This document shows, piece after piece, positions 19,602 to 28,862 of a stretch of DNA of 64,000 bases; positions within the stretch are counted from its first letter, which is position 1; every line of letters starts with the position of its first letter. The notes beneath the pieces were generated by a model. The model did no database searches. It was not told where the DNA came from and saw nothing but the letters and a program-made list of their open reading frames with translations. The DNA comes from Chroococcidiopsis sp. CCMEE 29 (lineage in GTDB: Bacteria; Cyanobacteriota; Cyanobacteriia; Cyanobacteriales; Chroococcidiopsidaceae): the NCBI RefSeq assembly GCF_023558375.1, contig NZ_CP083761.1, forward strand, positions 1,849,001 to 1,913,000. Reading direction: 5' to 3'. The position numbers and the translations under genes are program-made.

Positions 19602-20747
19602 ATGAATGACTCAACCAGGCAAGAACAAGTTTTAAGTTTTTTGTTTTTTGACCTTGATGCTAACGGTGCTGTTAAAGCTATGCTCACCCTTGCTAGAGGC
19701 TTCATCGAACGCGGCTTTAAGGTGGATATAGTTGTTTTAGAGGCAAAGGGAGAAGGTTTTAAATGGCTGCCTAATGAGGCGCGAGTTGTAGAACTGAAGT
19801 GTCGGAACCGGGGCTTTTCCAAGCTTGTGTACTTAGGATCTTTAGTCCAATACTTACGCAAAGTACAACCCATAGCCTTGATAGCTGGAGATGATATTAA
19901 TTTCGGGTCAATTGCTAAGTACTTGGCAAGAGTACGCACGCGGGTGGTGATCAATTCTCAAACTAACTTGTCTAATCTTTTTTTAAAGTACAGTCCCCGC
20001 AGGGTGAGAGTTAGCCCTACTGCCTTTTTATTACGACGATTCCTCTGGTTTTACGACTGGGCTGATGCCTTAGTTCCAGTTTCCCAAGGAGTTGCAGATG
20101 ATTTAACACAGATTGCTGGACGATCCTTGAAGCACATGCGAGTCATACACAATCCAGTCGTGACTCCTAAACTCTTTGAACAAGCTAAAGAGCCGATAGA
20201 TCGAGAATGGTTTAAAGACGGAGCACCTCCAGTTATCTTAGGCGTAGGGCGATTAAGCTTACAAAAGGATTTTCCAACTTTAATCCGGGCATTTACCATA
20301 GTGCGAAAGCAGTTGCCAGCGCGACTGATGATTTTGGGTGAAGGGGAAGAGCGACCTCAAATTGAAGCAATGATTAAAGAGCTAGGGTTAGCTTCAGAAG
20401 TCGCTTTGCCTGGTTTCGTCTCTAATCCGTATGCCTTTATGTCTAGAGCAGCAGTATTTGTTTTATCCTCAGTGTATGAGGGATTACCTACAGTACTGAT
20501 TGAAGCTATGGCTGTAGGTACACCAGTAGTCTCTACTGATTGTCCTAGCGGTCCAAGGGAAATTTTAGGATTTGGCAAGTATGGCATGCTAGTGCCAGTC
20601 AGAGATTTTGAAGCGCTTGCTAATGCAATTGTGACTACACTAAGCGATCAAACAGATGTTGAAGGCTTGAGGCAACAAGCCCAAAAGTTTTCTCTAGAAA
20701 ATACCGTTAATGGTTATCTAGAATTAATTAACCCAGATGCTGCGTAA
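19602..20747 (+). CDS. Glycosyltransferase family 4
   Basis: A 381-residue GT-B enzyme that transfers a sugar from a nucleotide donor. The N-terminal domain begins FFDLDANGAVKAMLTLARGF; the C-terminal donor domain has ILGVGRLSLQKDFPTLIRAF and the family motif SSVYEGLPTVLIEAMAVGTP with the EX7E acid pair, then VVSTDCPSGPREIL. The glycosyl acceptor is unknown. It is followed, 63 bp on, by a GH1 glucosidase gene on the same strand. It lies well away from the polysaccharide locus at 41.5-57 kb. Confidence 0.9.
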   Translation: MNDSTRQEQVLSFLFFDLDANGAVKAMLTLARGFIERGFKVDIVVLEAKGEGFKWLPNEARVVELKCRNRGFSKLVYLGSLVQYLRKVQPIALIAGDDINFGSIAKYLARVRTRVVINSQTNLSNLFLKYSPRRVRVSPTAFLLRRFLWFYDWADALVPVSQGVADDLTQIAGRSLKHMRVIHNPVVTPKLFEQAKEPIDREWFKDGAPPVILGVGRLSLQKDFPTLIRAFTIVRKQLPARLMILGEGEERPQIEAMIKELGLASEVALPGFVSNPYAFMSRAAVFVLSSVYEGLPTVLIEAMAVGTPVVSTDCPSGPREILGFGKYGMLVPVRDFEALANAIVTTLSDQTDVEGLRQQAQKFSLENTVNGYLELINPDAA

Positions 20748-20810
20748 TCATAACATTGACAGGCTATCGTAACGAGAGCTTTCCTACTTCTCAGACCTCT
20801 AAGATTACAG

Positions 20811-22184
20811 ATGCTCGACTACCAATTTCCGGAGAATTTTATCTGGGGCGTTGCAACTGCTGCCTATCAAATAGAGGGTGCTGTTGAGGAGGATGGTCGC
20901 CAGCCCAGTGTGTGGGATACCTTCTGTGCTACCCCCGGACGCATTCTTAACGGCGATACTGGGGCGATCGCTTGCGACCATTATCATCGCTACGAAGCTG
21001 ATATCAAGCTGATGGCATCTCTTGGGATCAAGCATTATCGCTTCAGTATTGCCTGGTCGCGCATTATTCCCGATGGTCGGGGAACAGTGAATGAAGCGGG
21101 CATTGATTTCTATAAGCGCCTGGTAGATTGCCTGCAAGGCCACGATATTACTCCCCATGCTACTTTGTTTCATTGGGATAGCCCTCAAGCCCTAGAAGAC
21201 TTATATGGTTCTTGGCAGAGTCGAGAGATAGCTAAAGATTACGCCGACTATGTGACAGCGGTGGTAAGCCGGTTAGGCGATCGCATTACTCACTGGATGA
21301 CGATAAACGAAATTGCTTGTTTTACCCACATGGGCTATGGATTTGGAGTTGACCCACCCCACGCTCCAGGCAAGCGTGTTAGTAGTAAAAAAGAAGTGTG
21401 GCAAACTTCTCACCACGCCTTACTTGCCCACGGCTTAGGCTGTCAAGCTATCCGTGCTGCTTCACCGGTTAAATGTTCTGTAGCCTTGGTGGACAACATC
21501 GCAGTAACAGTTCCAATTAACGAATCACCTATCCATATAGCAGCGGCTAAGAGCGCGTTTCACACCTGTGGACAAAATGGCGGGATTATTTTCCCCGCCC
21601 TTACTGGTGCCTACAGTCCAGCAATGCTTGAGTTGTTAGGACAAGATGCCCCAGATATCCACTCAGGTGACTTAGAAACAATTCATCAACCGCTTGATGC
21701 GATCGGGCTTAATATCTATACTGGCACTTACGTTCGTGCTGCCAACACTCAATTAGGCTACGAATTCCTCAACTTTCCTCAAGGCTACCCGCGAATGCAT
21801 ATGCCCTGGCTGCACATCTTGCCGGAGAGTATCTATTGGGGCATCCGTCATATCAGCGAGACTTTGGGACGTAATGACTTACCTGCATTCATCACTGAAA
21901 ATGGCTGTGCAGCACAAGATGAAGTGAATGTCAATGGTGAAGTGATTGACACCGACCGGATTATGTATCTGCGACAGTACATTCGAGCCGCTCATCGTGC
22001 CGTTGCCGAGGGTTATCCTCTCAAGGGATACTTCCTTTGGAGCTTCATGGACAACTTCGAGTGGGCTTGGGGCTATGATCGCCGCTTTGGGATTACTTAT
22101 GTAGATTACAGCACCCAAAAACGGATTCCGAAAGCCAGCTTTGAGTGGTATGACGAATGTATCCGCAACAACCGCGTTGTTTAA
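20811..22184 (+). CDS. Beta-glucosidase, glycoside hydrolase family 1
   Basis: GH1 enzymes cleave beta-linked glucosides with retention. The 457-residue protein has the N-terminal signature FIWGVATAAYQIEG, the acid/base glutamate in MTINEIACF (the family usually has TLNEP, so the Pro is replaced by Ile), the nucleophile in FITENGCA, and the C-terminal GYFLWSFMDNFEWAWGYDRR. The length is standard. No signal peptide, so it acts in the cytoplasm. The substrate is not predictable from the sequence; the adjacent glycosyltransferase may be unrelated. Confidence 0.95.
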   Translation: MLDYQFPENFIWGVATAAYQIEGAVEEDGRQPSVWDTFCATPGRILNGDTGAIACDHYHRYEADIKLMASLGIKHYRFSIAWSRIIPDGRGTVNEAGIDFYKRLVDCLQGHDITPHATLFHWDSPQALEDLYGSWQSREIAKDYADYVTAVVSRLGDRITHWMTINEIACFTHMGYGFGVDPPHAPGKRVSSKKEVWQTSHHALLAHGLGCQAIRAASPVKCSVALVDNIAVTVPINESPIHIAAAKSAFHTCGQNGGIIFPALTGAYSPAMLELLGQDAPDIHSGDLETIHQPLDAIGLNIYTGTYVRAANTQLGYEFLNFPQGYPRMHMPWLHILPESIYWGIRHISETLGRNDLPAFITENGCAAQDEVNVNGEVIDTDRIMYLRQYIRAAHRAVAEGYPLKGYFLWSFMDNFEWAWGYDRRFGITYVDYSTQKRIPKASFEWYDECIRNNRVV

Positions 22185-22210
22185 CGAGGGTTATGCAAAT
22201 CCTGATGTTT

Positions 22211-23554
22211 CTATAGGGTAAAAGTAAAATCACGCACCAGCATTCCTGGCACCAGAGAGCCACCCAGTTGACGCGAGCCGTAGGTGCTAGTTTCAGGAAC
22301 AAATTCTGGGAAATTTGTCAGTGCTTCTAAGTTATCCCCAAAACAGGCATAGAGGCTCTCATCAAATCTCAAGTTTTCGATTGGTGCAACGATCTCACCG
22401 TTTTCCACCCAGAAACAGGCGTAGCGGGTCATTCCTGTAATCCGACCACCTGTGCGATCGCTCCAGTTTAAGTAGTGGAGATTCGAGAGATACAATCCAG
22501 TTCCTATAGTCTGGAGAATATCTTCAGACTTTAAGCTACCCGTACCAACTTCCGGTGCTCTTAAAGACTCCGAGCTATTGGCACCATTCGCAACGATATT
22601 ATATTCTTTGGCAGTACGGGAATTAACCAAAGTATTAACCAACTCGCCCTTCTCGATCAAAGGCAGCACTTCAGGTGCTGTTTCCCCTAGCTCATTAAAT
22701 CTGGGTACAGTTCCTCTACTAAAGTTTTCCTGCAGATGCAAGTGGGAAGAAAGCTTTTTTCCCTGCCGCAGCTTAGCTAGCGCACTACCACCTTGCCGTA
22801 GAGATGATTCACTCACAGCACCCCAGGAAAACATATCCACTAACGCCGCCGTTGCCGCAGGTGCAAAATAGGTGCGATATCGTCCTGGTAGAATTGCTTT
22901 GGCTGGTACATCCAGTGCTTTCAGCTGGGTTCTAGATACCTCAATTTGTGTCTGATATTGTTCCTGATCCCAGCTTTTTCCAGCAAAAGTTCCCTTCACT
23001 GCTTTTTCTGAAGGCGTAATCATCGAATAGTCTAGAAAAAAAGAATCAGTGGCAAACCAGTGCTGCTGTCCAGCAGAATTAGCATTCGCTCGAATCACCA
23101 CCCCGGCAGCATAAATTCCCGTAAAGTCAACGTTCTGTGCCGCAGGGAGAATAGCAGAAATTGCTTGATCTGGAGCTAATAAGTTACCTGTATAAATCTC
23201 TCGACTCGAACCTTTATTTTCTGGCAAAACAATGTAGGGATCTTCAGGCAGCTGAGTAACTTCCTGACGCAAGTAATTTAAGTTTTCGAGTCCAGCAGCA
23301 CTATCAACCGCTAGATTTCCGGTAAAAGGAAAAGCGGCAAAAGCTGTGCGCTGATTGTGAATCAACCGAAGTTTGATCGTTCCATCTGCAACCATACCCG
23401 ATTGCCGAACTTTTGCAGCATTAAAGCGGATAAAGTGGCTTTGCTCGCTTTCTAACTCAATCGAGAGGTTTTCATCCCCTTTTAAGCCATCAATCAGCAA
23501 GCTTGAAAGTTGATTGAATGCTAACTCCAAAGCTTCAGAATGCTGAAAGCTCAT
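22211..23554 (-). CDS. pmbA: TldD/PmbA family protein, PmbA (TldE) subunit
   Basis: The partner subunit of the TldD/TldE metalloprotease, which trims leader peptides and degrades unfolded short peptides. The 447-residue protein keeps the family blocks IRFNAAKVRQSGMVADGTI, TGRITGMTRYACFWVENGEI and GSLVPGMLVRDFTFTL but lacks the HExxxH metal site found in TldD, as expected for this subunit. Its ATG overlaps the tldD stop by 4 bp, so the two are cotranscribed and probably coupled. It is convergent with the glucosidase gene. Confidence 0.92.
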   Translation of the reverse strand: MSFQHSEALELAFNQLSSLLIDGLKGDENLSIELESEQSHFIRFNAAKVRQSGMVADGTIKLRLIHNQRTAFAAFPFTGNLAVDSAAGLENLNYLRQEVTQLPEDPYIVLPENKGSSREIYTGNLLAPDQAISAILPAAQNVDFTGIYAAGVVIRANANSAGQQHWFATDSFFLDYSMITPSEKAVKGTFAGKSWDQEQYQTQIEVSRTQLKALDVPAKAILPGRYRTYFAPAATAALVDMFSWGAVSESSLRQGGSALAKLRQGKKLSSHLHLQENFSRGTVPRFNELGETAPEVLPLIEKGELVNTLVNSRTAKEYNIVANGANSSESLRAPEVGTGSLKSEDILQTIGTGLYLSNLHYLNWSDRTGGRITGMTRYACFWVENGEIVAPIENLRFDESLYACFGDNLEALTNFPEFVPETSTYGSRQLGGSLVPGMLVRDFTFTL

Positions 23555-24990
23555 GCTGCGCCTCCGAATACTTCAATGTCCTTAAATACACATACAGGTG
23601 AGGCGTGACCAACTCGAATTGCTTGATTCGGCTCGCCCTTACCGCAATAGGGGGAACCATAAACTTCCACAGTGGAGGCATTGCCAATTTGGCATAAGCT
23701 GCGCCAAAACTGATTAGTAACCCCCCGATAGTTAGGATTTTTGAGTGTATTTGTCAGCTTGCCATTTTCAATCAGCTTGGCATACTCGCAGCCAAACTGG
23801 AACTTATTGCGATAATCATCAATGGACCAGGAGCGATTGGATTCCATATAGATTCCATGCTCAATCGAGCCAATCATGTCATCAAAGGCAGCGGTTCCTG
23901 GTTCAAGATTGATGTTTGCCATTCGGTCAATCGGGGCTCGATTCCACGAACTGGCTCGGAAGTTGGCAACTCCAGGTACTTTGGCTCTGGCTTGACTCTC
24001 TAAGCTACCAAGACCCCGCAGCAGCAGTCCCTCTTTAATTAGGTATTCTCTAGTAGCAGGCGTACCAGCATCGTCGAAGGCATAGCTGGCAAATTCCCCT
24101 GGGACTGTGGGATCGAAAGTTACATTCATTAAAGGAGAGCCATAAACCAGATGACCAAAATCTGAGAGTTTGACAAAACTGGAGCCAGCATAATTCCGTT
24201 CATCACCCAGAATGCGATCGATTTCTAGAGGATGACCAATGCTTTCATGGATTTGCAGCAACATCTGGTCTGGTGCTAACACCAGTGTTGTCGTTGTGGT
24301 TGGACATTCCTCAGCGGACAGTAGTTCAATCGCTTGTTCACCCACCCGCAGCGCTCGATTCAGGACCGAGTGTTCGTCAAAAACTTCCATGCCAGCTTGG
24401 TAGCAGCGAGCAACCATGCCGTTATCACTCCGCTTTTGGATGACGTGACCATCTTGAGCTGTGGCAGCGTAGTCAGTAGTAACTACTAAAAACTGTTGAT
24501 ATACGTCCGAACCATTAGTGCTGACAAATTGCACTTCAGTTTCAGTTATTTGTGCCAGGGCAGTGGTTTTGACAATTTTATCTGAGACTTTTAGTGTTTC
24601 GCAGACTTTGAACAATAAACTATTGATATCCTGAACGCTTAAAGCACTGAGCGGCTTCAGAAACGGGGAGTAATATTGACCAACTGCTACGGGTCTTTGG
24701 GCTAAATTGAATTTATGAATTCCCCACTGGGAGGCAGTTGTAGCCTGCTGATAGGCCATTTCTGCGGCTAAGCGAATGCTCTCTGGCTCTAAACGGTTGG
24801 TTGCTCCATAGCCAAACTGTCCATTAGCTAAAACCTCAACCATGACACCTTGAGTTTTGCTTCTACCATTGGCTTGGGGTTTACCATCTCTGACATATCG
24901 GGTTGTTGCGGTTTCAGAAACTTGGCGTAAACCGATCCAATCAGCAGGTAAGTCAAGTGCGTTCAGTGATTTTTGCAGATCGAAGTGCAT
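23551..24990 (-). CDS. tldD: TldD family metalloprotease subunit
   Basis: The catalytic subunit of the TldD/TldE heterodimer, 479 residues. The zinc site HESIGH (in LQIHESIGHPLEIDR) is intact, and the family landmarks YAFDDAGTPATREYLIKEG and GIYMESNRSWSIDDYRNKFQ are present. The first part, VMVEVLANGQFGYGATNR, is the usual beta-sheet N-domain. It is the first gene of the pair, with the operon start near 25000. A natural peptide substrate is not apparent: no modified-peptide gene is nearby. Confidence 0.93.
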   Translation of the reverse strand: MHFDLQKSLNALDLPADWIGLRQVSETATTRYVRDGKPQANGRSKTQGVMVEVLANGQFGYGATNRLEPESIRLAAEMAYQQATTASQWGIHKFNLAQRPVAVGQYYSPFLKPLSALSVQDINSLLFKVCETLKVSDKIVKTTALAQITETEVQFVSTNGSDVYQQFLVVTTDYAATAQDGHVIQKRSDNGMVARCYQAGMEVFDEHSVLNRALRVGEQAIELLSAEECPTTTTTLVLAPDQMLLQIHESIGHPLEIDRILGDERNYAGSSFVKLSDFGHLVYGSPLMNVTFDPTVPGEFASYAFDDAGTPATREYLIKEGLLLRGLGSLESQARAKVPGVANFRASSWNRAPIDRMANINLEPGTAAFDDMIGSIEHGIYMESNRSWSIDDYRNKFQFGCEYAKLIENGKLTNTLKNPNYRGVTNQFWRSLCQIGNASTVEVYGSPYCGKGEPNQAIRVGHASPVCVFKDIEVFGGAA

Positions 24991-25164
24991 TCGTCAGTTT
25001 CTAGGGGGAGTGAAGTGGGTGTATCCAGTAGTCTAACGTTGCTACTCAGAGTTTGGCATTGCGCAGAGTCATAAATCAGCAGGTAGTTCAGCACTAAATT
25101 TAACCAACTTAGGTAAAATTAAATAGTGATAGATTTGAATACTTTTTAAATTCAAATTCTTGCC

Positions 25165-25494
25165 ATGTCTCGTTTACCTCAGACTGTCCGGAATTCATTC
25201 ATTCGCCTGGAAGGACTGCTTTATCAGTTCTTTAATTTCTTTAAAACAATCTTTGGCTGGCTCAATCAGCTATTTGGTTTCTTCGCTAAGTTGCTTGGGT
25301 TTACTAATTCTCAATATTGGCTAGAAGAGGAGGGACAAAGCTCAAAATCAATGAAGGTTGAGCCTGACACACCGGCTAAAGCTCCTCAAGAGTCGCCTCC
25401 TGCTCCTGCTAGTAGCGCCACTCGCCGTCGTCCTGATTCCAAAAAGATGGAAGAATTCCTAAAGATGGCTCAGCAGGCAAAAACTTCGAGATAG
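25165..25494 (+). CDS. Small cyanobacterial hypothetical protein with amphipathic N-terminal half
   Basis: A 109-residue protein in two parts. Residues 1-50 are rich in Phe, Leu and Trp (FFNFFKTIFGWLNQLFGFFA), suggesting a membrane-surface or hairpin helix. Residues 58-109 are polar and Pro/Ala/Ser-rich (APQESPPAPASSATRRRPDS) and end in a basic helix, MEEFLKMAQQAKTSR. I recognise no domain. Similar small proteins are conserved among cyanobacteria without known function. It is divergent from tldD, with about 170 bp between. Confidence 0.7.
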   Translation: MSRLPQTVRNSFIRLEGLLYQFFNFFKTIFGWLNQLFGFFAKLLGFTNSQYWLEEEGQSSKSMKVEPDTPAKAPQESPPAPASSATRRRPDSKKMEEFLKMAQQAKTSR

Positions 25495-25953
25495 TACAGT
25501 AGTGAAAGGCGGAAGGTATACAGAGTAAGCGCATCTAAATTTGTAGGCAAAATCGGGTCAGGGAATACGCTAGGGTGAAGAGCAATCTCCTCGCTGCGAC
25601 GCATCACTTACGAGTTATGCCGAAATTCCTTCGTGGGAATAGTATTTCAATCTTGTCTATTGGTATTCATTTGGTGCGGTTGTCAAAGCCATCTGCCGCC
25701 GCACAACATCACTGTTCAACCGCTAAGTTATCTGTTGAGCAATAGGGTTGAAGTAGTCGGCAGACAGTTGGGGCTCTAAACTCACTCCATCAACCAGTTA
25801 AACAGATTTTCTACTGTGAGGTTAAAATCTTTAGCAAATTCTGGCACTGGCAATCGTGTCTCTGGTTGATCGTAGACGTTAGTCGGTTGATCCGGTAGTT
25901 GACACTCCCCGTCCTATAGCAGTCGCCAGTAAGGTTACGGCATACTGTAAGGG
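25495..25953. other. Intergenic region with decayed sequence
   Basis: 459 bp between a small gene and an IS630 remnant. A gene-like tail on the minus strand is listed separately at 25782-25913. Otherwise I see no gene, promoter or clear inverted repeat; the left end of the IS630 element must lie in its last part, but I cannot define its terminal repeat. Confidence 0.4.
25782..25913 (-). pseudogene. C-terminal gene remnant, unidentified
   Basis: On the minus strand an open stretch with no start reads DGECQLPDQPTNVYDQPETR, then LPVPEFAKDFNLTVENLFNW and ends LME-stop. The composition (LPVPEFA, LTVENLFNWL) looks like a real protein C terminus, perhaps of a Uma2-type nuclease-fold protein, but I am not sure of the family. 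The frame closes immediately upstream, so it is at best a fragment. Confidence 0.3.
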
Positions 25954-26525
25954 TTGTTAATAATGCGGGATGCTCTAATGGCTGGTGCTTACAGTGATGA
26001 CCTGCGAGAAAAAGTGATAACGGCAATCGAGCGGGGTGAGAAGAAAAGCCAGATCAGCCGGATGTTCAACATCAGCCGCGACACGATTGATCGATGGCTC
26101 AAACGCCGCAGCGCCACTGGCAGTGTTCAAGCCGCCCAAGGCTATCAACGCGGGCATAGCCACCGCATCAGTGATTGGGACGAATTTCGTGCTCTTGCCC
26201 AAACTTATGGCGACAAGACCCTAGCAGAGATGGCACAACTGTGGCAAGGCGATATCAGCGAACGCACGATGTCTCGTGCTTTGGCGCAAATTGGGTGCAC
26301 TCGAAAAAAAAGACCTACGGCGTGAGCGTGAACGCGATGAAGCTAAACGTGGCGCTTTCGTAGCGCAACTGGCAACCCTGTGGCGATCGCAACGGGTGGA
26401 TGTAGATGAATCGGGAATGGACGAGCGTGATGACTATGGCTACGGCTGGTGTGAGCAGGGCAAGCGGTTTGAGGCACTCAAGTCTGGAACAAGAGCAGGA
26501 CGGGTGAACATGATTGCAGCTTGTC
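25954..26525 (+). mobile_element. Truncated IS630-family transposase remnant
   Basis: The first frame (from the ATG at 25963 or 25978) encodes an IS630/Tc1-like helix-turn-helix: YSDDLREKVITAIERGEKKS, ISRDTIDRWLKRR, ending at 26325 after IGCTRKK. A second frame, joined through a run of eight A at 26303-26310, continues RRERERDEAKRGAFVAQLAT, then VDVDESGMD with the first catalytic Asp, and GRVNMIAACQ. It ends at the 3' end of ald, so the last two acidic residues of the DDE triad are missing. Many IS630 elements use a slippery A-run to join two frames, but this copy is cut off and cannot be active. Confidence 0.8.
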
Positions 26526-26528
26526 AAT

Positions 26529-27620
26529 CTAATTAACCAAGTCGGGAAACACTTCTTTTACGGCAGGGTGAACCAAACGATGGTTTTGCACATTTACGCC
26601 ACTGGCTAAAGCTGGGTTGATTTCCAGCGCCTTGAGTCCAAAATTAGCCAACTGCAATACATAAGGCAGGGTACTGTTATTCAGCGCCTGCGTCGCTGTC
26701 CAGGGTACAGCCCCTGGCATATTGGGAACTCCATAATGCACCACACCCTCTTTTAGGTAGGTGGGACTGGTGTGGGATGTTGGGTGCACTGTTTCTATAC
26801 AACCGCCTTGGTCAACAGCAACATCAACAATGACAGAACCAGGATGCATGTGTTTTATAAGGTTCCGAGATACGAGGATTGGGGCTCGGCGACCCGGTAC
26901 TAAAACCGCGCCGATTAACAAGTCTGCTTCTCGAACCACAGCTTCGATCTGAGTGGAGTTACTGTAAAGTAGTTCTACTCTGGAGCCAAATACAGTTTCC
27001 AGGTAGGATAAACGATCTACATTGACATCCAAAATTTGCACTGTTGCACCCATACCCACAGCAATCCGGGCGGCTTCTGTTCCGACTACACCACCGCCTA
27101 AAATCGCGACTCTGCCTGGTCTGACCCCAGGAACACCGCCCAATAGTACCCCCCGTCCCCCTTGCTGTCGTTCTAGAAACCTAGCTCCAAATTGCACTGC
27201 CAAGCGACCAGCAATGATACTCATGGGAGTAAGTAGAGGTAGTTTGTTACTACCAGGTTGTTCTACGGTTTCGTAGGCGATCGCCGTTACACCACAATCA
27301 ATCAAATGCTCAGTTAAACCCCGGTCAGCTGCCAAATGCAAGTAGGTAAACAACATCTGCTCTTTTTGCAGAAATCGATACTCCGGCAACAGCGGCTCTT
27401 TAACTTTGACAACTAGCTCACGATTCCACGCATCTTCCGCTGTGGCGACAATTTTTGCTTTGGCTTGCCGATAGTCTTCATCTGTAAATCCAGCACCTCC
27501 ACCAGCTCCTGTTTCGATAAAGACTGTATGACCATTCTCACCCAGCACCCGCACACTACTCGGACTCAACCCAACGCGAAACTCCTGATCCTTCGTTTCC
27601 TTGGGAACGCCAATTTCCAT
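26529..27620 (-). CDS. ald: Alanine dehydrogenase
   Basis: It catalyses NAD-dependent reversible oxidative deamination of L-alanine to pyruvate and ammonia. The 363-residue protein starts MEIGVPKETKDQEFRVGLSP with the substrate-binding Arg and Lys region, has the conserved His-containing segment FTYLHLAAD, the NAD-binding loop ILGGGVVGTEAARIAVGMGA and the C-terminal GVPNMPGAVPWTATQALNN. The full length is normal. The IS630 remnant on the other strand ends exactly at its stop codon, so the deletion boundary just spared the gene. Confidence 0.95.
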   Translation of the reverse strand: MEIGVPKETKDQEFRVGLSPSSVRVLGENGHTVFIETGAGGGAGFTDEDYRQAKAKIVATAEDAWNRELVVKVKEPLLPEYRFLQKEQMLFTYLHLAADRGLTEHLIDCGVTAIAYETVEQPGSNKLPLLTPMSIIAGRLAVQFGARFLERQQGGRGVLLGGVPGVRPGRVAILGGGVVGTEAARIAVGMGATVQILDVNVDRLSYLETVFGSRVELLYSNSTQIEAVVREADLLIGAVLVPGRRAPILVSRNLIKHMHPGSVIVDVAVDQGGCIETVHPTSHTSPTYLKEGVVHYGVPNMPGAVPWTATQALNNSTLPYVLQLANFGLKALEINPALASGVNVQNHRLVHPAVKEVFPDLVN

Positions 27621-27787
27621 TTGCTACTTCTCTGGAGACTCCTATATCTAGCTTAAGCTTGTCAACGAAAGGATAGATGAATCTCGCCCACACTCTACCA
27701 ACTTCTCAGCAAGGGATGTTCAATCCAAAATCCAAAATCGGTAACATCTAGCCTTAGAGGTAAAAGGGATGTCACAATAAAGAAGAA

Positions 27788-27805
27788 ATAGTAACAAATT
27801 GTAAC
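27788..27805 (-). promoter_or_regulatory. HLR1-like element (RpaB site) upstream of hli
   Basis: On the minus strand the sequence is GTTACAAT-TT-GTTACTAT. The high-light regulatory 1 consensus bound by the response regulator RpaB is two KTTACAWW octamers separated by 2 bp; this matches except for one base in the second octamer. It lies about 92-109 bp before the high-light-inducible gene, where such sites usually act. The 27621-27896 gap holds nothing else clear apart from a short CCAAAAT repeat at about 27724. Confidence 0.6.
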
Positions 27806-27896
27806 TGAGCGATAAGTTGAGTAAAATCAAGCTGTCAAATCTTCACGGTCGGTTTGTTGCAGGAAGTTAGATTTCGTTGTTCGAGAGGCTTACAAC

Positions 27897-28088
27897 ATGA
27901 TGACACAATCAAAAACCACAACCACTCCACAGCCTACAACCACGCCTAGGTTGGAAGAGCCAAAGTTGGGCTTTAATGAGTATGCTGAGCGTTTGAATGG
28001 TCGAGCGGCGATGATTGGTTTTATGCTAATGATGATAATTGAATATGTCACTGGTCATGGAGTACTTGCTTGGCTTGGGCTTAGATGA
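27897..28088 (+). CDS. hli: High-light-inducible protein (HLIP / small CAB-like protein)
   Basis: A 63-residue single-helix thylakoid protein that binds chlorophyll and carotenoid and protects photosystem assembly under excess light. The generic LHC motif is [20 protein letters not shown] (Glu and Asn as chlorophyll ligands, GRAAM). The N terminus is Thr-rich and polar ([15 protein letters not shown]). Two ATG codons in a row start the frame; GAGAGG lies just upstream. The HLR1-like site upstream fits light-stress control by RpaB. Confidence 0.92.
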   Translation: MMTQSKTTTTPQPTTTPRLEEPKLGFNEYAERLNGRAAMIGFMLMMIIEYVTGHGVLAWLGLR

Positions 28089-28273
28089 ACCAGAAGCCAC
28101 TCCGTTAGTTTTTTTACCATTAAGACCTAAAACCAAAAGCAGCCGTCAGCTTTGGCAATGGGAGGCATGAGTTTTACTCTGCGTTACCTTAAACTAGATG
28201 CGGCTTTGAACAGTAGGTCTTAAGATTGTAAGTAACTCAAGATGACAACTGAATCGGAAGAAAGCAATTTGTG

Positions 28274-28570
28274 ATGAATGCCGCTTTGCCAAGATTTTTG
28301 AAATCAGCTTATCGCAAAGAACCACTATCCAGTTTTTTATTGACGATTGGGGTGGTTGATGCGGTAATTGGTGGATTTGACGATCGCTGGGCATTGTTTG
28401 GGTTTGGATTAGGAACTGTAGGTGTAGCGATCGCACTACGATGGTGGCTGTTCCAGCAGCGCCGTCCTGAACCATCTCAGCAACCTGTTGCCAAACATTA
28501 CCTGCCTTACAACTCCTCGCGTCCAGCATTACCGATGCTATCGGTTTCCAAGAAAAATCCACCCCAATAG
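28274..28570 (+). CDS. Small membrane protein, cyanobacterial hypothetical
   Basis: A 98-residue protein with two probable membrane segments, SFLLTIGVVDAVIGGF (about residues 20-36) and WALFGFGLGTVGVAIALRWW (about 40-60), followed by a polar Pro/Gln-rich tail. I recognise no domain. I use the ATG at 28274; a GTG immediately before it is also possible. It follows hli on the same strand after about 185 bp, but nothing ties the two functionally. Confidence 0.6.
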   Translation: MNAALPRFLKSAYRKEPLSSFLLTIGVVDAVIGGFDDRWALFGFGLGTVGVAIALRWWLFQQRRPEPSQQPVAKHYLPYNSSRPALPMLSVSKKNPPQ

Positions 28571-28625
28571 ATTTAGAGATTTTACCGCAACCCAAAAATC
28601 TAAAATTTATGAGGATCTGAGGTTA

Positions 28626-28862
28626 TTAACCAAGCACCAATTCCCAAAATTCCCAGACTATTTCTTTTTCATCAGCTGAGAGATCTTGGCTCATCAGCAG
28701 CAGCACTAATCGATTGGCGTCCTCCGATGAACATCCAGCTCGGAGCAGTTGTCTTTTATAAAAATACTCCTGAATTGGGTCTCTTCCTTGAGCAATCAGC
28801 TGCAAATACTCTTCATCATACATGCCTAAATCTAAGATTTTAGGTATCTTTGTTGTTCTCAT
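28626..28862 (-). CDS. Small acidic hypothetical protein
   Basis: A 78-residue soluble, acidic, helical protein (YDEEYLQLIAQGRDPIQEYF; SADEKEIVWEFWELVLG). No named domain is recognised. The ATG at 28862 is used; an in-frame TTG at 28883 would add seven residues and has a GAGG at a somewhat long distance. It is convergent with the membrane protein gene before it. Codon use and amino-acid pattern look like a real gene, but the support is only that. Confidence 0.5.
   Translation of the reverse strand: MRTTKIPKILDLGMYDEEYLQLIAQGRDPIQEYFYKRQLLRAGCSSEDANRLVLLLMSQDLSADEKEIVWEFWELVLG

Noticed and set aside
28194-28595. A 133-codon frame on the minus strand
   Set aside because: It is antisense to the small membrane protein gene, which has better protein features.
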